11,300 nt of DNA, from positions 1 through 11,300 of the forward strand of contig JASGEH010000144.1 in the NCBI GenBank assembly GCA_047606565.1, written 5' to 3'. The first letter of the stretch is position 1; each line of letters begins with the position of its first letter. This stretch comes from Comamonas_F sp047606565 (GTDB lineage Bacteria > Pseudomonadota > Gammaproteobacteria > Burkholderiales > Burkholderiaceae_C). This document shows, piece by piece, positions 1-7,180 of the stretch. The translations under genes were made by a program, and so were the position numbers. The notes under the pieces were generated by a model. That model was not told where the DNA came from, made no database searches, and saw only the letters and a program-made list of their open reading frames with translations.

Positions 1-1
1 C

Positions 2-124
2 ATCAACCGCATCGCCATCGACGGCCGCGGCTCGCGCGAACCCGTCGCCAGCAACGACACCGCCGCCGGCCGCGCCCAGAACCGCCGCGTCGAGATCTAC
101 ACCGGCGAAGTCGCGCCGCGCTGA
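2..124 (+). CDS. OmpA-family outer membrane protein, C-terminal end (partial)
   Basis: The frame entering from the left edge reads 40 codons to a TGA at 122-124. Its product contains GSREPVASNDTAAGRAQNRR followed by VEIYTGEVAPR. The pattern G-S-x-x-P-V-A-S-N-x-T-A-x-G-R-A-x-N-R-R-V-E-I is the end of the OmpA C-terminal domain (PF00691), which binds diaminopimelate in peptidoglycan and anchors outer membrane proteins or lipoproteins to the cell wall; the N-R-R-V-E-I end is its most conserved stretch. Only this end is present, so it cannot be decided whether the protein is a beta-barrel porin, a Pal-like lipoprotein or an inner-membrane MotB-like protein. A strong terminator follows 21 bases after the stop, so this is the last gene of its transcript. 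Confidence 0.85.
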   Translation: MNRIAIDGRGSREPVASNDTAAGRAQNRRVEIYTGEVAPR

Positions 125-145
125 TCGGCGCATCCCTGGCGCACG

Positions 146-182
146 AAACCGCAGGCAGCCGTTGGGCTGGCTGCGGTTTTTT
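146..182 (+). terminator. Rho-independent terminator after the OmpA-family gene
   Basis: Arms AAACCGCAGGCAGCC (146-160) and GGCTGGCTGCGGTTT (165-179) pair with one mismatch around the 4-base loop GTTG, and the second arm runs into six T residues (177-182). This is a textbook intrinsic terminator for the OmpA-family gene. The MFS gene on the other strand ends only 7 bases away at 189; read in that direction the hairpin is followed only by TTTCG after the stem, so it may also stop that transcript, but less efficiently. Confidence 0.85.
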
Positions 183-188
183 CATGGG

Positions 189-1382
189 TCAACCGGCCCG
201 CTTCAGCCACACCAGCCCAATACCGATCGCCGCCATCGGCAGCAGGGCGCCGAGGTTGATCCAGAACCAGCCTTGCGTGGTGGCCAGCGCGCCCGCGCTG
301 AAGGCCGACAGCGCCGTCACGCTGAACACGCAGAAGTTGAGGGCGCCTTGCGCCTTGTCCTTCTCCTCGGGGCGCCAGGCCTGCAGGGCCAGGGTGGTGC
401 CGCCGGTCATCAGGAAGTTCCAGCCCACGCCCAGGGCCAGCAGCGCGATCAGGAAGTGGTGCAGGTCCTGACCGGCCAGCGCCACCGCCACGCAGGCCAC
501 GTTGAGCAGCAGCCCGACGGCCATGATGGCCCGCGCGCCGAAGCGGGCGATCAGGTGGCCGGTGAAGAAGCCTGGCGCGAACATGCCGATGACGTGCCAT
601 TCGATCACCAGCGCCGCGTGGTCGAAGGCGAAGCCGCAGGCCTGCATGGCGATCGGGGTGGCGGTCATCAGCAGGTTCATGATGCCGAAGCCGAGCGCGC
701 TGCCCATCGCTGCGACGACGAAGACGGGCTGCCGCACGATCTGCGCCAGCGGGCGGCCGGTAGCGCCGGCCACGGCGCTGCGCGGCGGGGCCGGGGCAAA
801 GCGGATCGCGCGCAGCACCGGCACGGAAAGCGCCGCCAGCGCGGCCAGCACCAGGTAGGCCACGAGAAAGGGCGCGTGGCCCAGTTCGCGCGTGTAGACC
901 GCCAGGTTGGGACCGGCAATGGCGCCGAGCAGGCCGCCGGCCAGCACCAGGGACAGCGCTTTTTCCTTGTACGAGGGCGCGCACAGCTCGGTGGCGGCGA
1001 AGCGGTAGAGGCCGGCATTGGCGCTGTAGTAGCCGGCCACCACGGTGGCGGCCACCAGCAGCCAGAAGGCCTGCAACGCCACCGCCAGCGCGCAGGCCAG
1101 GCAGGCCGCGACGGCCACCAGCAGGCCGCTCTGGAAGGCGCCCCGGCGGCCCCACAGCCGCTGCGAGCGGGCCACCAGCCCGGTCGACAGCGCGCCACCC
1201 AGCACGTAGCCCATGACCGGCAGCGTGGCCATCCAGCCCAGCGGCGCCAGGCTCAGGCCGACTAGGCCGTTGATGGCCAGGAAGGTCACGTTGTTGGTCA
1301 TGAACAGGCCCTGGGCCAGCGTCAGCAGCCACAGGTCGCGGTTCATGCCCGGGTGCGGGCGGGTCAGGGAGGAGGGCGGCAT
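189..1382 (-). CDS. Major facilitator superfamily (MFS) transporter, substrate unknown
   Basis: A 397-residue, very hydrophobic protein with the length and helix pattern of a 12-helix MFS carrier in the cytoplasmic membrane. Two loops resemble the MFS motif A region at equivalent places in the two halves: GLVARSQRLWGRRGAF near residues 68-83 and GHLIARFGARAIMAVG near 275-290. A hydrophilic central loop near 192-218 separates the halves. Conserved-looking intramembrane pieces include LFMTNNVTFLAINGLVG (26-42), YYSANAGLYRF (118-128) and EWHVIGMFAPGFFTGH (261-276). The substrate cannot be read from sequence; it may belong to a loosely defined group sometimes labelled riboflavin-transporter-like, but I see no FMN riboswitch upstream. 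Neither possible start, the ATG at 1382 nor the internal ATG at 1346 (MNRDLWLL), has a clear Shine-Dalgarno, so the first 12 residues are uncertain. It lies 114 bases downstream of the YidB-family gene, and a 17-bp palindrome sits just upstream of its start. Confidence 0.88.
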   Translation of the reverse strand: MPPSSLTRPHPGMNRDLWLLTLAQGLFMTNNVTFLAINGLVGLSLAPLGWMATLPVMGYVLGGALSTGLVARSQRLWGRRGAFQSGLLVAVAACLACALAVALQAFWLLVAATVVAGYYSANAGLYRFAATELCAPSYKEKALSLVLAGGLLGAIAGPNLAVYTRELGHAPFLVAYLVLAALAALSVPVLRAIRFAPAPPRSAVAGATGRPLAQIVRQPVFVVAAMGSALGFGIMNLLMTATPIAMQACGFAFDHAALVIEWHVIGMFAPGFFTGHLIARFGARAIMAVGLLLNVACVAVALAGQDLHHFLIALLALGVGWNFLMTGGTTLALQAWRPEEKDKAQGALNFCVFSVTALSAFSAGALATTQGWFWINLGALLPMAAIGIGLVWLKRAG

Positions 1383-1404
1383 GGCGGCACACGGTCGGTC
1401 AGCG

Positions 1405-1421
1405 GATGATGCGCCATCATC
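1405..1421. promoter_or_regulatory. Perfect 17-bp inverted repeat, candidate operator for the MFS gene
   Basis: GATGATG CGC CATCATC has two perfect 7-base arms around a 3-base centre. It lies 23 bases before the MFS start at 1382 (59 bases before the alternative start at 1346), in the 114-base gap between the MFS and YidB-family genes. On the minus strand it follows a TTGACC hexamer at 1446-1441, so it would cover a -10 region or the transcription start. Position and symmetry suggest a dimeric repressor site. No matching regulator gene lies next to it, so the binding protein is unknown; a short mRNA hairpin is the alternative. Confidence 0.4.
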
Positions 1422-1446
1422 GGCCTTGTCCCCATGGCAGGGTCAA
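1416..1446 (-). promoter_or_regulatory. Possible promoter of the MFS gene
   Basis: On the minus strand TTGACC (1446-1441) matches the sigma-70 -35 consensus at five of six bases. GATGAT (1421-1416) matches the -10 at four of six, but the spacing is 19 bases, longer than the usual 17. The -10 would be one arm of the palindrome at 1405-1421. Weak call from consensus matching only; read-through from the upstream YidB-family gene is equally possible. Confidence 0.25.
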
Positions 1447-1496
1447 CCGCGTGGCCGCTTTTCCCCTGGCGCGGGCAGGGCCGGAGTCACGCCGTT

Positions 1497-1919
1497 TCAG
1501 GTCTTGAGGAAGTTGCCGAACAGCTCCAGCAGCTCGCCGGCGCCGCCGCTGCCCTGGGGCAGCTCGCCCTGCGGCGTCAGGCGGTCCACCGCGACCGGCA
1601 GGAACTGGCTGAGCTGGGGCAGCAACTGTGCGACGTCGATGCCCAGACGGGCGGCGATCTTCTGGACCAGTTCACTGCCCAGCACCTGCTGCAGCTGTTC
1701 GGCCGTGATGGGCAGGTTGGCGGCATGCTGGCTGATCCAGGACTGGATCACCGGGGCCAGGCCGGCTTGCTCGAAGCGCGTCACCAGGCCGCCGAGGCCG
1801 CCGATTTCGCCATGGGGCGACAGCAGATCGACCAGCACGGGCAGCAGCCCGCTTTCCGAAGTCGCGCTTCTGCCGATCGCGGCAGCGCCAGCGCTCAGCA
1901 CTGAATCCAGCAAGCTCAT
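1497..1919 (-). CDS. YidB family (DUF937) protein
   Basis: A 140-residue protein with the standard layout of the YidB/DUF937 family: a short alanine/glycine-rich N-terminus, a glycine turn GGLGGLVTRFEQAG (40-53) followed by a helix ending in SW, then NLPITAEQLQQVLGSELV (68-85), a KIAARLGID helix (87-95), and LPVAVDRLTPQGELPQ (107-122) near the C-terminus. These small, mostly helical bacterial proteins have no settled function. There is no signal peptide or membrane segment, so it is probably cytoplasmic. The start is well supported: GGGAGAG lies four bases before the ATG. It is transcribed toward the MFS gene and no terminator is visible between them, so they may be co-transcribed, though nothing links their functions. 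Confidence 0.85.
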   Translation of the reverse strand: MSLLDSVLSAGAAAIGRSATSESGLLPVLVDLLSPHGEIGGLGGLVTRFEQAGLAPVIQSWISQHAANLPITAEQLQQVLGSELVQKIAARLGIDVAQLLPQLSQFLPVAVDRLTPQGELPQGSGGAGELLELFGNFLKT

Positions 1920-1923
1920 GGTT

Positions 1924-1930
1924 CTCTCCC
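1924..1930 (-). promoter_or_regulatory. Ribosome binding site of the YidB-family gene
   Basis: On the minus strand GGGAGAG is followed by AACC and then the ATG at 1919. This is the clearest Shine-Dalgarno in the window and fixes the start of the 140-residue protein. No convincing -35/-10 pair was found in the remaining bases up to 2071. Confidence 0.6.
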
Positions 1931-2071
1931 GAAAAAACCGATGATCTTAGTGCGGGTTGGTATCTTGTTGCACAGGGGTACAGGCAAGTGTTGTGCGCAA
2001 GCCAACGCCCGGGCGCTCGGGCTGCACCGCGAGCCCTCTTCAGCGGGTGTGGCCCATCGGCGTTTCCGGAT

Positions 2072-4450
2072 TCATGCGCGTCCCGGCGTCACGAACAGCG
2101 CCGAGGTCCACACCCGCGACTGGTCGCGCTGGCGGGCGTGGAGGAACAGCGGGTGCTCCTGGCCGGGCTCCAGTGTCAGGTCGGCCAGCGCGATGCGGCC
2201 CTGCACCTCGCGCGGCAGGGGCTGGTCGGTGAGTTGTTCCAGGGCGACCTGCAGCTCCGCACCCGACAGCCGTTCGACCACTTCGCCCTGCGCCAGCAAT
2301 TTCTCGCCGCTCACGTCGAGCTGTACCTGCGGGGCGTGGGCGTGCGGTTGCGGGGTCAGCGGGTCGCCGACCTTGACGTAGCTGTCGATGCGGCCATGCA
2401 GACTGATGCGCGCGCCGGCCAGTTGCGACAGGTCGATTTCCAGGCTGTCGGTGTCGCCGTTGGTGTCGGTGCGGAACGCCAGGGTGGTGGCGTCCTGGCG
2501 CCACACGGTCTGTTCCGGATGGTCGGCGCCGAGCAGGCGAAAGCCGTTGATCACCGCGCCGGTGATGCGGATCTCGCCGCTCCAGTAGGCGCCACGGTAG
2601 CGATCCTTGATGCGCGCGCCGCCCAGGCGCAGGCGGATGCGGCGGCTGGAAAGGCCTGCCTCGCGGTGCAGGTTGCGCGACCAGATGCGTTGCTCGCCCC
2701 GGAACAGCTCGATCTGTTCCCAACCGGCGTCGCCGAGCAGGCGGTAGTCGAGCGCGGCGCTGGCGCCGGCCTCGACCACGTCGCCCATCAGGCTCTCGCC
2801 CAGGCGCAGCAGGGCGTAGCTGCGTTCACCGGTGGTGGCGAAGGTGTGGCGGGCGCGCAGCGCGCGGCCGACGCCGGCGCGGTCGAAGGCTTCGGCGATC
2901 ACCCCGGTCAGGCCGCCGCGCGAGCCGAATACCGCCGTGGCCGGCACGCCGCCGCCGCAGCGGCCCTGGTGCTCGTCACTGTTGGCGGCGGCGCCGACGC
3001 GATAGCCGCGCTGCAGGGCTTCGGCATAGACCCAGTGGAACTGGCCCCAGGCCGAACCGACTTCCACCAGGCGTTCCAGCCCGGGGTGGTGCCAGTCGAG
3101 GTTGCAGCGGCGACCGCCGACGTGGGGCATCATCAGGTGGCCCTCGGGGTTCTTGGCATAGGCGGCGTAGAGTTCGTCGACCGGCCAGGCGCCGGGCTTG
3201 AGGGTGCCGGCGGTGAACTCGTTCCACTCGAACGAACGCACCAGGCGGCCCTGGCTGTCGAACGGGAATTCCGGCTTGCCGTCGTGCAGGAACACCACGT
3301 TGCGGTCGCCGCCGGCGCAGGAGTTGCCGCACCATTCGGTGCCGGGGTAGCAGACGAAGCGGCCGGGCTCGTTCAGTTCGTGGATCAGCGCCACGGCAGC
3401 GTCCCAGCGTTTTTCGGTGATGTTGAAATCGTTGGCGGTATAGCCCAGCACGTCGAGGCCGGCGACGTCGCGGCCGTAGCTGAGGTTGTAGAGGGTGTCG
3501 TTGGTGCCGACGGTGTCGTCCGAATGCACGTGCAGGTCGGCGTACAGCGGGCGCAGGCCGGTCAGCGCCGGATCGACGTTGAGGTAGGCCTGGCCCGGCT
3601 GGATATCGGGGCCGGCCGTGATGGCGCGGATCGACCATTCGCCGGGCTCGCTCAGGCTCAGCGCGGGCAGGCGTGCTACCGCCCAGCCTTCGCGGGCCAG
3701 CGCCAGGGGCAGGCGTTGCTGCTGGCCAGCGGGGCCGTCGAGCAGCAGCTCGCCGTGCAGTTCCAGCTGGCGGCAGGTGTTGCCCCACGCGTCGTCGGCG
3801 CGCACCCGCACGTCGAATGGCTGGCCGGCGCCGATCAGGCGCGGGGCGATGACCTGCAGGCGCTCGGGCGTGCCGGGGACGATGTCGAGCAGCAGGTCGC
3901 CCGGCACCTCGGCGAATTTCGAGCTGCCCAGCGGGTCGATGAACAGACGCAGGCGGAAGTCCTTCTCGACGAAGCTCTGCACCCGCGTGCCGGGGCCGCC
4001 CTGGCGGCGGTCGCCCAGGCGGATGACGACGCGGTCGCCGGGGTTGAGGTAGCCGTCGACGATGTCGATCAGGATGGCCTTCTGGAATGGCCTTTCGTGG
4101 CCTTTCTGGTCGAAGCGCACCTTCAGGTGCTGCACGGTCGCCGGGCTCTGGCCGGGCACCAGCTCGCCGGCCTGGTATTCGGCGCTGACGTAGTTGGCGG
4201 CGCTCGGATCGCTGGTCTGGAACAGTGCCCAGTCGGAATAGAACTTGAACGCCAGCTTGAGCCAGGCGCCATCGGCCAGGCCACTGGCGCCCACTTCGTA
4301 GACGAAAGTGATCTCGTCCCACTGCCCGGCCACCAGGGTCTGGCGGTCGCAGCGGATGTGGCCGAGGAATGGGCGCGCCTTGTTGCGCGCGTAGAGGCCG
4401 ACGGGGGCGATGTAGGGGCCGGCGTCCTGGGGGTCGAAGGTCTGGGTCAC
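2072..4450 (-). CDS. DUF3604/PHP-like putative metal-dependent hydrolase, last gene of the ABC transporter cluster
   Basis: A 792-residue protein starting at GTG 4450, with the sequence pattern of the DUF3604 family, which is related to PHP-domain and amidohydrolase-type phosphoesterases. Residues 1-300 form a beta-rich region with no catalytic motif. The catalytic part begins at ADLHVHSDDT (H307-x-H309) and continues with GYTANDFNIT (337-345), PGTEWCG (E372), MMPHVGG (H443), LDWHHPGLERLVEVGSAWG (E463) and ANSDEHQGRCGG (D492, H494). This spacing of His, Glu and Asp ligands is what a PHP-type two- or three-metal site looks like. Residues 550-792 form another beta-rich region. No signal peptide is seen, so it probably acts in the cytoplasm. 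It starts 41 bases after the permease stop, in the same direction, so it very likely acts on what the transporter imports; substrate and reaction are unknown. The frame stays open upstream to 5089, but that part overlaps the permease and is not coding. Confidence 0.82.
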   Translation of the reverse strand: MTQTFDPQDAGPYIAPVGLYARNKARPFLGHIRCDRQTLVAGQWDEITFVYEVGASGLADGAWLKLAFKFYSDWALFQTSDPSAANYVSAEYQAGELVPGQSPATVQHLKVRFDQKGHERPFQKAILIDIVDGYLNPGDRVVIRLGDRRQGGPGTRVQSFVEKDFRLRLFIDPLGSSKFAEVPGDLLLDIVPGTPERLQVIAPRLIGAGQPFDVRVRADDAWGNTCRQLELHGELLLDGPAGQQQRLPLALAREGWAVARLPALSLSEPGEWSIRAITAGPDIQPGQAYLNVDPALTGLRPLYADLHVHSDDTVGTNDTLYNLSYGRDVAGLDVLGYTANDFNITEKRWDAAVALIHELNEPGRFVCYPGTEWCGNSCAGGDRNVVFLHDGKPEFPFDSQGRLVRSFEWNEFTAGTLKPGAWPVDELYAAYAKNPEGHLMMPHVGGRRCNLDWHHPGLERLVEVGSAWGQFHWVYAEALQRGYRVGAAANSDEHQGRCGGGVPATAVFGSRGGLTGVIAEAFDRAGVGRALRARHTFATTGERSYALLRLGESLMGDVVEAGASAALDYRLLGDAGWEQIELFRGEQRIWSRNLHREAGLSSRRIRLRLGGARIKDRYRGAYWSGEIRITGAVINGFRLLGADHPEQTVWRQDATTLAFRTDTNGDTDSLEIDLSQLAGARISLHGRIDSYVKVGDPLTPQPHAHAPQVQLDVSGEKLLAQGEVVERLSGAELQVALEQLTDQPLPREVQGRIALADLTLEPGQEHPLFLHARQRDQSRVWTSALFVTPGRA

Positions 4451-4491
4451 GGGATCTCGCTCATGCAATGGGGGACGAGGGGCGCAGCGGC

Positions 4492-5244
4492 TCAGGCCGC
4501 GCGCCAGGATTGGTAATGGCGTTCGATGCGGCGGAACACCAGGCTTTCCATCAGCCAGGCGATCAGGCCGATCAGGGCGATGCCCAGCAGCACCTGGCTG
4601 GCGTTGCCGATCTGCCCGCCCATCGACACCATCCAGCCGATGCCTTGCGAGGCGCCGATCATCTCGGCGGCCACCAGCGCCCGCCAGCCCTGGCTGAAGC
4701 CGATGCGCAGGGCGGCGGTGAGGAAGGGCAGGGAGGCGGGCAGGTAGACCCGGTACAGCAGTTGCCAGCGGTTGGCGCCCAGGGTGCGGGCGGCGCGCAC
4801 TTCGCCGTCGCGAATGCCCAGCACGCCTTCCTGGATGGTGACGGCCATGGGGAACACTGCGGCGATGAAGATCACCAGCACGATGGACAAGAAGCCCAGG
4901 CCGAAGACGATCAGGATCAGCGGCGCCCAGGCGATCGGTGGGATGGCCATGAACAGGCTGTTGAGTGGCGCGATGAAGTCGCGAAAGTGCCGCGACAGGC
5001 CGGCGCCGGTGCCCAGCAGCACGGCCACCAGCACTGCGCCGCCGAAGCCGGCCAGTTCCTCCAGCGCGCTGGCCTTGAACTGCTGCCACAGCGAGCCGTC
5101 CTCGATCCAGCGAAGGGCTTCGCCGACCACCACCCAGGGCTGCGGCAGCACGTAGCTGGGGAAGCGGCTGGCCAGGGCGATCCAGACCAGCAGCAGGAAG
5201 GGCAGCGAGGCCCAGCCCCAGTGGGGTTTCGGCAATCTCATCAT
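4492..5244 (-). CDS. ABC transporter permease, NitT/TauT (SsuC/TauC) type
   Basis: A 250-residue inner-membrane protein with about six hydrophobic helices, the usual size for TauC/SsuC/NrtB permeases (BPD_transp_1, PF00528). The cytoplasmic EAA loop that docks on the ATPase is recognisable as ARTLGANRWQLLYRVYLPAS (152-171), with the conserved G at 156 and a following L-P-A-S-L-P. Other family-like pieces are IPPIAWAPLILIVFGLG (101-117) and WRALVAAEMIGASQGIGWM (187-205). The gene begins with two consecutive ATG codons (5244 and 5241) only 4 bases after the binding-protein stop codon, with no good ribosome binding site, so translation is probably coupled. It forms the membrane channel of the importer encoded by its two upstream neighbours. 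Confidence 0.92.
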   Translation of the reverse strand: MMRLPKPHWGWASLPFLLLVWIALASRFPSYVLPQPWVVVGEALRWIEDGSLWQQFKASALEELAGFGGAVLVAVLLGTGAGLSRHFRDFIAPLNSLFMAIPPIAWAPLILIVFGLGFLSIVLVIFIAAVFPMAVTIQEGVLGIRDGEVRAARTLGANRWQLLYRVYLPASLPFLTAALRIGFSQGWRALVAAEMIGASQGIGWMVSMGGQIGNASQVLLGIALIGLIAWLMESLVFRRIERHYQSWRAA

Positions 5245-5248
5245 CGAC

Positions 5249-6238
5249 TCAGTGCGCGGATTTCTGCAGGTAGCGGGTGTCGACCAACTCGTTCAGCGGC
5301 ACCGGCGCGTTGAGGAATTTCAGTGCGGTGGAGTAGTCCATCAGGCGCTGGATGAACTGCAGGTCTTGCGGCTTGAGCTCGGCCGACCAGCCCAGGCGCT
5401 GGCGTGCTTCGGCGACGATCTGCGCGCCGCTGGCGGTGCTGCCGTCTGGCCGTTGCACGGTTTCCAGCTTGAAGGCCTCGGCGATGATCCGGTTGGCCTC
5501 GTCGGGATGCTGGTTGAGGAAGTCGATGGCGCGGCGGTGCGCGCGCAACAGCCGGACCACGTCGTCCGGGCGCTCCTGCAGGGTTTTTGGCAGGCCGATC
5601 ACCACGTACCAGGGGTACTCGGGCAGCGCCTGGTTGACGTCCAGCAGCAGGCGCGCCGAGCCGCGCAGCAGCGCCTGGCTGACGAAGGGCTCCCAGGAGA
5701 AGGCCGCATCGACGATGCCGCGATCCAGCGCCGCGTTCATGTTGCCCGGCGGCAGGTCGACGATGCTCAGATCCTGGTCCGGGTCGAGGCCGGCGTGTTC
5801 CTTGAGCACGTAGCCGCGCAGCAGCACGTCCATGCCGCTGCCTTTTTTGACCCCGGCCAGTTTGTGGCCCTTGAGGTCGGCCAGCGACCCGATGCCGCTG
5901 CGGCTGCCGGCGATCACCGCCGCCTGGCCGTAGTTGACCTTGGCCAGGATCACGCTCTTGAGGCCGCGCGCGTACCACTGGTAGACCGGCGGCGTGCCGA
6001 CGTAGGCCACGTCCAGCTCGCCGGCCGCCAGCGCCTGCTGGATCACCGGGCCATCGCCCAGGGGCTTGAGGTCGACCTCCAGGCCTTCGGCCTGGTAATA
6101 GCCCTGCTTCTCGGCGATCAGCGCCGGCGCATTGGCCATGGCGAAGACGTAGCCGATGCGCAGGGGCTGCGCGGCGTGGGCCATGCCCAGCCAGGAGCTG
6201 GCCGCCAGGGCGGCGGACAACAGGAAGGTCTTCATCAT
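5249..6238 (-). CDS. ABC transporter periplasmic binding protein, NitT/TauT (SsuA/TauA) type
   Basis: A 329-residue protein with a clear Sec signal peptide: positive start, hydrophobic core FLLSAALAASSWLG and an AHA-AQ cleavage site after residue 22. There is no lipobox, so it is a soluble periplasmic protein. The mature part follows the SsuA/TauA pattern: LRIGYVFAMANAPALIAEKQ (25-44), a YYQAEGLEVDLKPLGDG stretch, AGELDVAYVGTPPVYQW (73-89), DLKGHKLAGVKKGSGMD (121-137) and GIVDAAFSWEPFVSQAL (174-190). This family captures sulfonates, taurine, nitrate, thiamine precursors and aromatic acids; nothing visible fixes the ligand. It starts 13 bases after the ATPase stop, with tandem ATG codons at 6238 and 6235; the second gives an equally good signal peptide. 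Confidence 0.92.
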   Translation of the reverse strand: MMKTFLLSAALAASSWLGMAHAAQPLRIGYVFAMANAPALIAEKQGYYQAEGLEVDLKPLGDGPVIQQALAAGELDVAYVGTPPVYQWYARGLKSVILAKVNYGQAAVIAGSRSGIGSLADLKGHKLAGVKKGSGMDVLLRGYVLKEHAGLDPDQDLSIVDLPPGNMNAALDRGIVDAAFSWEPFVSQALLRGSARLLLDVNQALPEYPWYVVIGLPKTLQERPDDVVRLLRAHRRAIDFLNQHPDEANRIIAEAFKLETVQRPDGSTASGAQIVAEARQRLGWSAELKPQDLQFIQRLMDYSTALKFLNAPVPLNELVDTRYLQKSAH

Positions 6239-6251
6239 GATGAACTCGCAG

Positions 6252-7109
6252 TCAGTGGAAGGATTCGTTGGCGGGCGGGCCCGCCATCACCTCGGCGATG
6301 CGGCCCATGAGTTCGTTGCGGTAGTCGAGAAAAGCCGGCAGGCGGCGCGTGTGCAGGTTGCTGCGCGGGCGCGGCAGGTCGATCGCCAGCTCGCTGTGGA
6401 TGCCACCGGGGGCGAGGTTCAGCACCACCACGCGGTCGGCCAGGAACACCGCTTCGTCGATGTCGTGCGTGATGAACAGCACGGTCTGGCCCAATGTGGC
6501 CCACAGGCGCAGGGTTTCCTCGTTCAGGCTGGCGCGGCTGATGGCATCGAGCGCGGCGAAGGGCTCGTCCATCAGCAGCACGCGCGGCTCCAGGACCAGC
6601 GCGCGAGCCAGCGCGACGCGCTGCTGCATGCCGCCCGAGAGCTGCCGTGGCAGGCGTTCGGCGGCCTGCTCCAGGCCGACCAGGCGAAGGTAGCGCAAGG
6701 CCTGCTCGCGTTGCGCGGCCGCGTCCAGCTGGCCCGCGCAGCGCAGGCCGAAGCGCACGTTCTCCAACGCGCTCAGCCAGGGAAACAACTGCGGGCTCTG
6801 GAACACGTAGCCCAGCTCCGGCCGTTCGGGCCGGGCCGCCGCGCCGTTGACCAGCACCTGCCCGGCCTGCGGCTGCTGGAAGCCCGAGAGCAGGTTGAGC
6901 AGGGTGGTCTTGCCGCAGCCCGAGGGCCCCAGCACGGCCACGAACTCGCCCGGCCGCGCGCGCAGGCTGAAGCCGCGAAACACCGCGTGGCCGTTGCCGT
7001 AGGCGAAGTCCACGGCGCGCACGTCCAGGGCCGGCGAAGTGCCGGCGCCGGGGATGGTGGCCGCGGCGGTGGAGGCGAGGGCGTGGGGCATGAAAAGGCT
7101 GGGTATCAT
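6252..7109 (-). CDS. ABC transporter ATP-binding protein, NitT/TauT (SsuB/TauB) type
   Basis: A 285-residue ATPase that energises the importer formed with the next two genes. All nucleotide-binding motifs are present: Walker A GPSGCGKTT (61-69), Q-loop VFQSPQLFPW (102-111), signature LSGGMQQR (158-164 region), Walker B VLLMDEPFAALD (177-188) and the switch histidine in FITHDIDEA (H215). The LFPW after the Q-loop and the THDIDEA ending are typical of the nitrate/sulfonate/taurine subfamily. About 27 residues precede the first strand (LDVRAVDFAYG), longer than usual, so the ATG at 7091 (MPHALAS) is a realistic alternative start; neither ATG has a Shine-Dalgarno. The frame stays open further upstream to 7436, but that part runs through the palindromic promoter and into the divergent regulator, so it is not coding. 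It is the first gene of the four-gene cluster. Confidence 0.9.
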   Translation of the reverse strand: MIPSLFMPHALASTAAATIPGAGTSPALDVRAVDFAYGNGHAVFRGFSLRARPGEFVAVLGPSGCGKTTLLNLLSGFQQPQAGQVLVNGAAARPERPELGYVFQSPQLFPWLSALENVRFGLRCAGQLDAAAQREQALRYLRLVGLEQAAERLPRQLSGGMQQRVALARALVLEPRVLLMDEPFAALDAISRASLNEETLRLWATLGQTVLFITHDIDEAVFLADRVVVLNLAPGGIHSELAIDLPRPRSNLHTRRLPAFLDYRNELMGRIAEVMAGPPANESFH

Positions 7110-7125
7110 GAAAGGAGTGAGTTCC

Positions 7126-7147
7126 TGTATTAATACATAGCAATACA
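7126..7147. promoter_or_regulatory. Candidate GntR-family operator and promoter region between regulator and ABC cluster
   Basis: TGTATTAATACA (7126-7137) is a perfect 12-bp palindrome matching the general GntR-family operator scheme of GT and AC half-sites separated by a short AT-rich centre. A third copy of the half-site, AATACA, lies at 7142-7147, exactly 10 bp (one helical turn) after the AATACA at 7132-7137. The site is in an AT-rich island of otherwise very GC-rich DNA, 16 bases upstream of the ATPase start. On the minus strand it contains TATTAA (7135-7130), a possible -10, so bound protein would block the cluster's promoter. The natural partner is the regulator encoded from 7222. I infer autoregulation and repression; binding is not shown. 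Confidence 0.55.
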
Positions 7148-7180
7148 AGTTAGCCTCAGAAAAAATTCTCATGAACTTAT

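Noticed and set aside
1383..1496. FMN or other riboswitch upstream of the MFS gene
   Set aside because: The 114-base gap is too short for a full FMN aptamer and none of its conserved motifs can be seen; only the short palindrome stands out.
1955..2071. Terminator for the ABC/DUF3604 cluster
   Set aside because: GC-rich self-complementary bits such as CGCCCGGGCG occur, but none is followed by a T-run on the minus strand, so no intrinsic terminator is called.
1988..4516. 842-residue open frame on the plus strand opposite the DUF3604 gene
   Set aside because: Long antisense frames are common in GC-rich DNA. Its product is a biased Ala/Gly/Val/Gln sequence with no domain, while the minus strand holds a recognisable family.
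4451..5089. In-frame upstream extension of the DUF3604 gene to about 1,005 residues
   Set aside because: The extra residues lie in another frame of the permease gene, are arginine/proline/alanine-rich as expected of a GC-rich shadow frame, and have no family pattern. The GTG at 4450 matches the natural start region.
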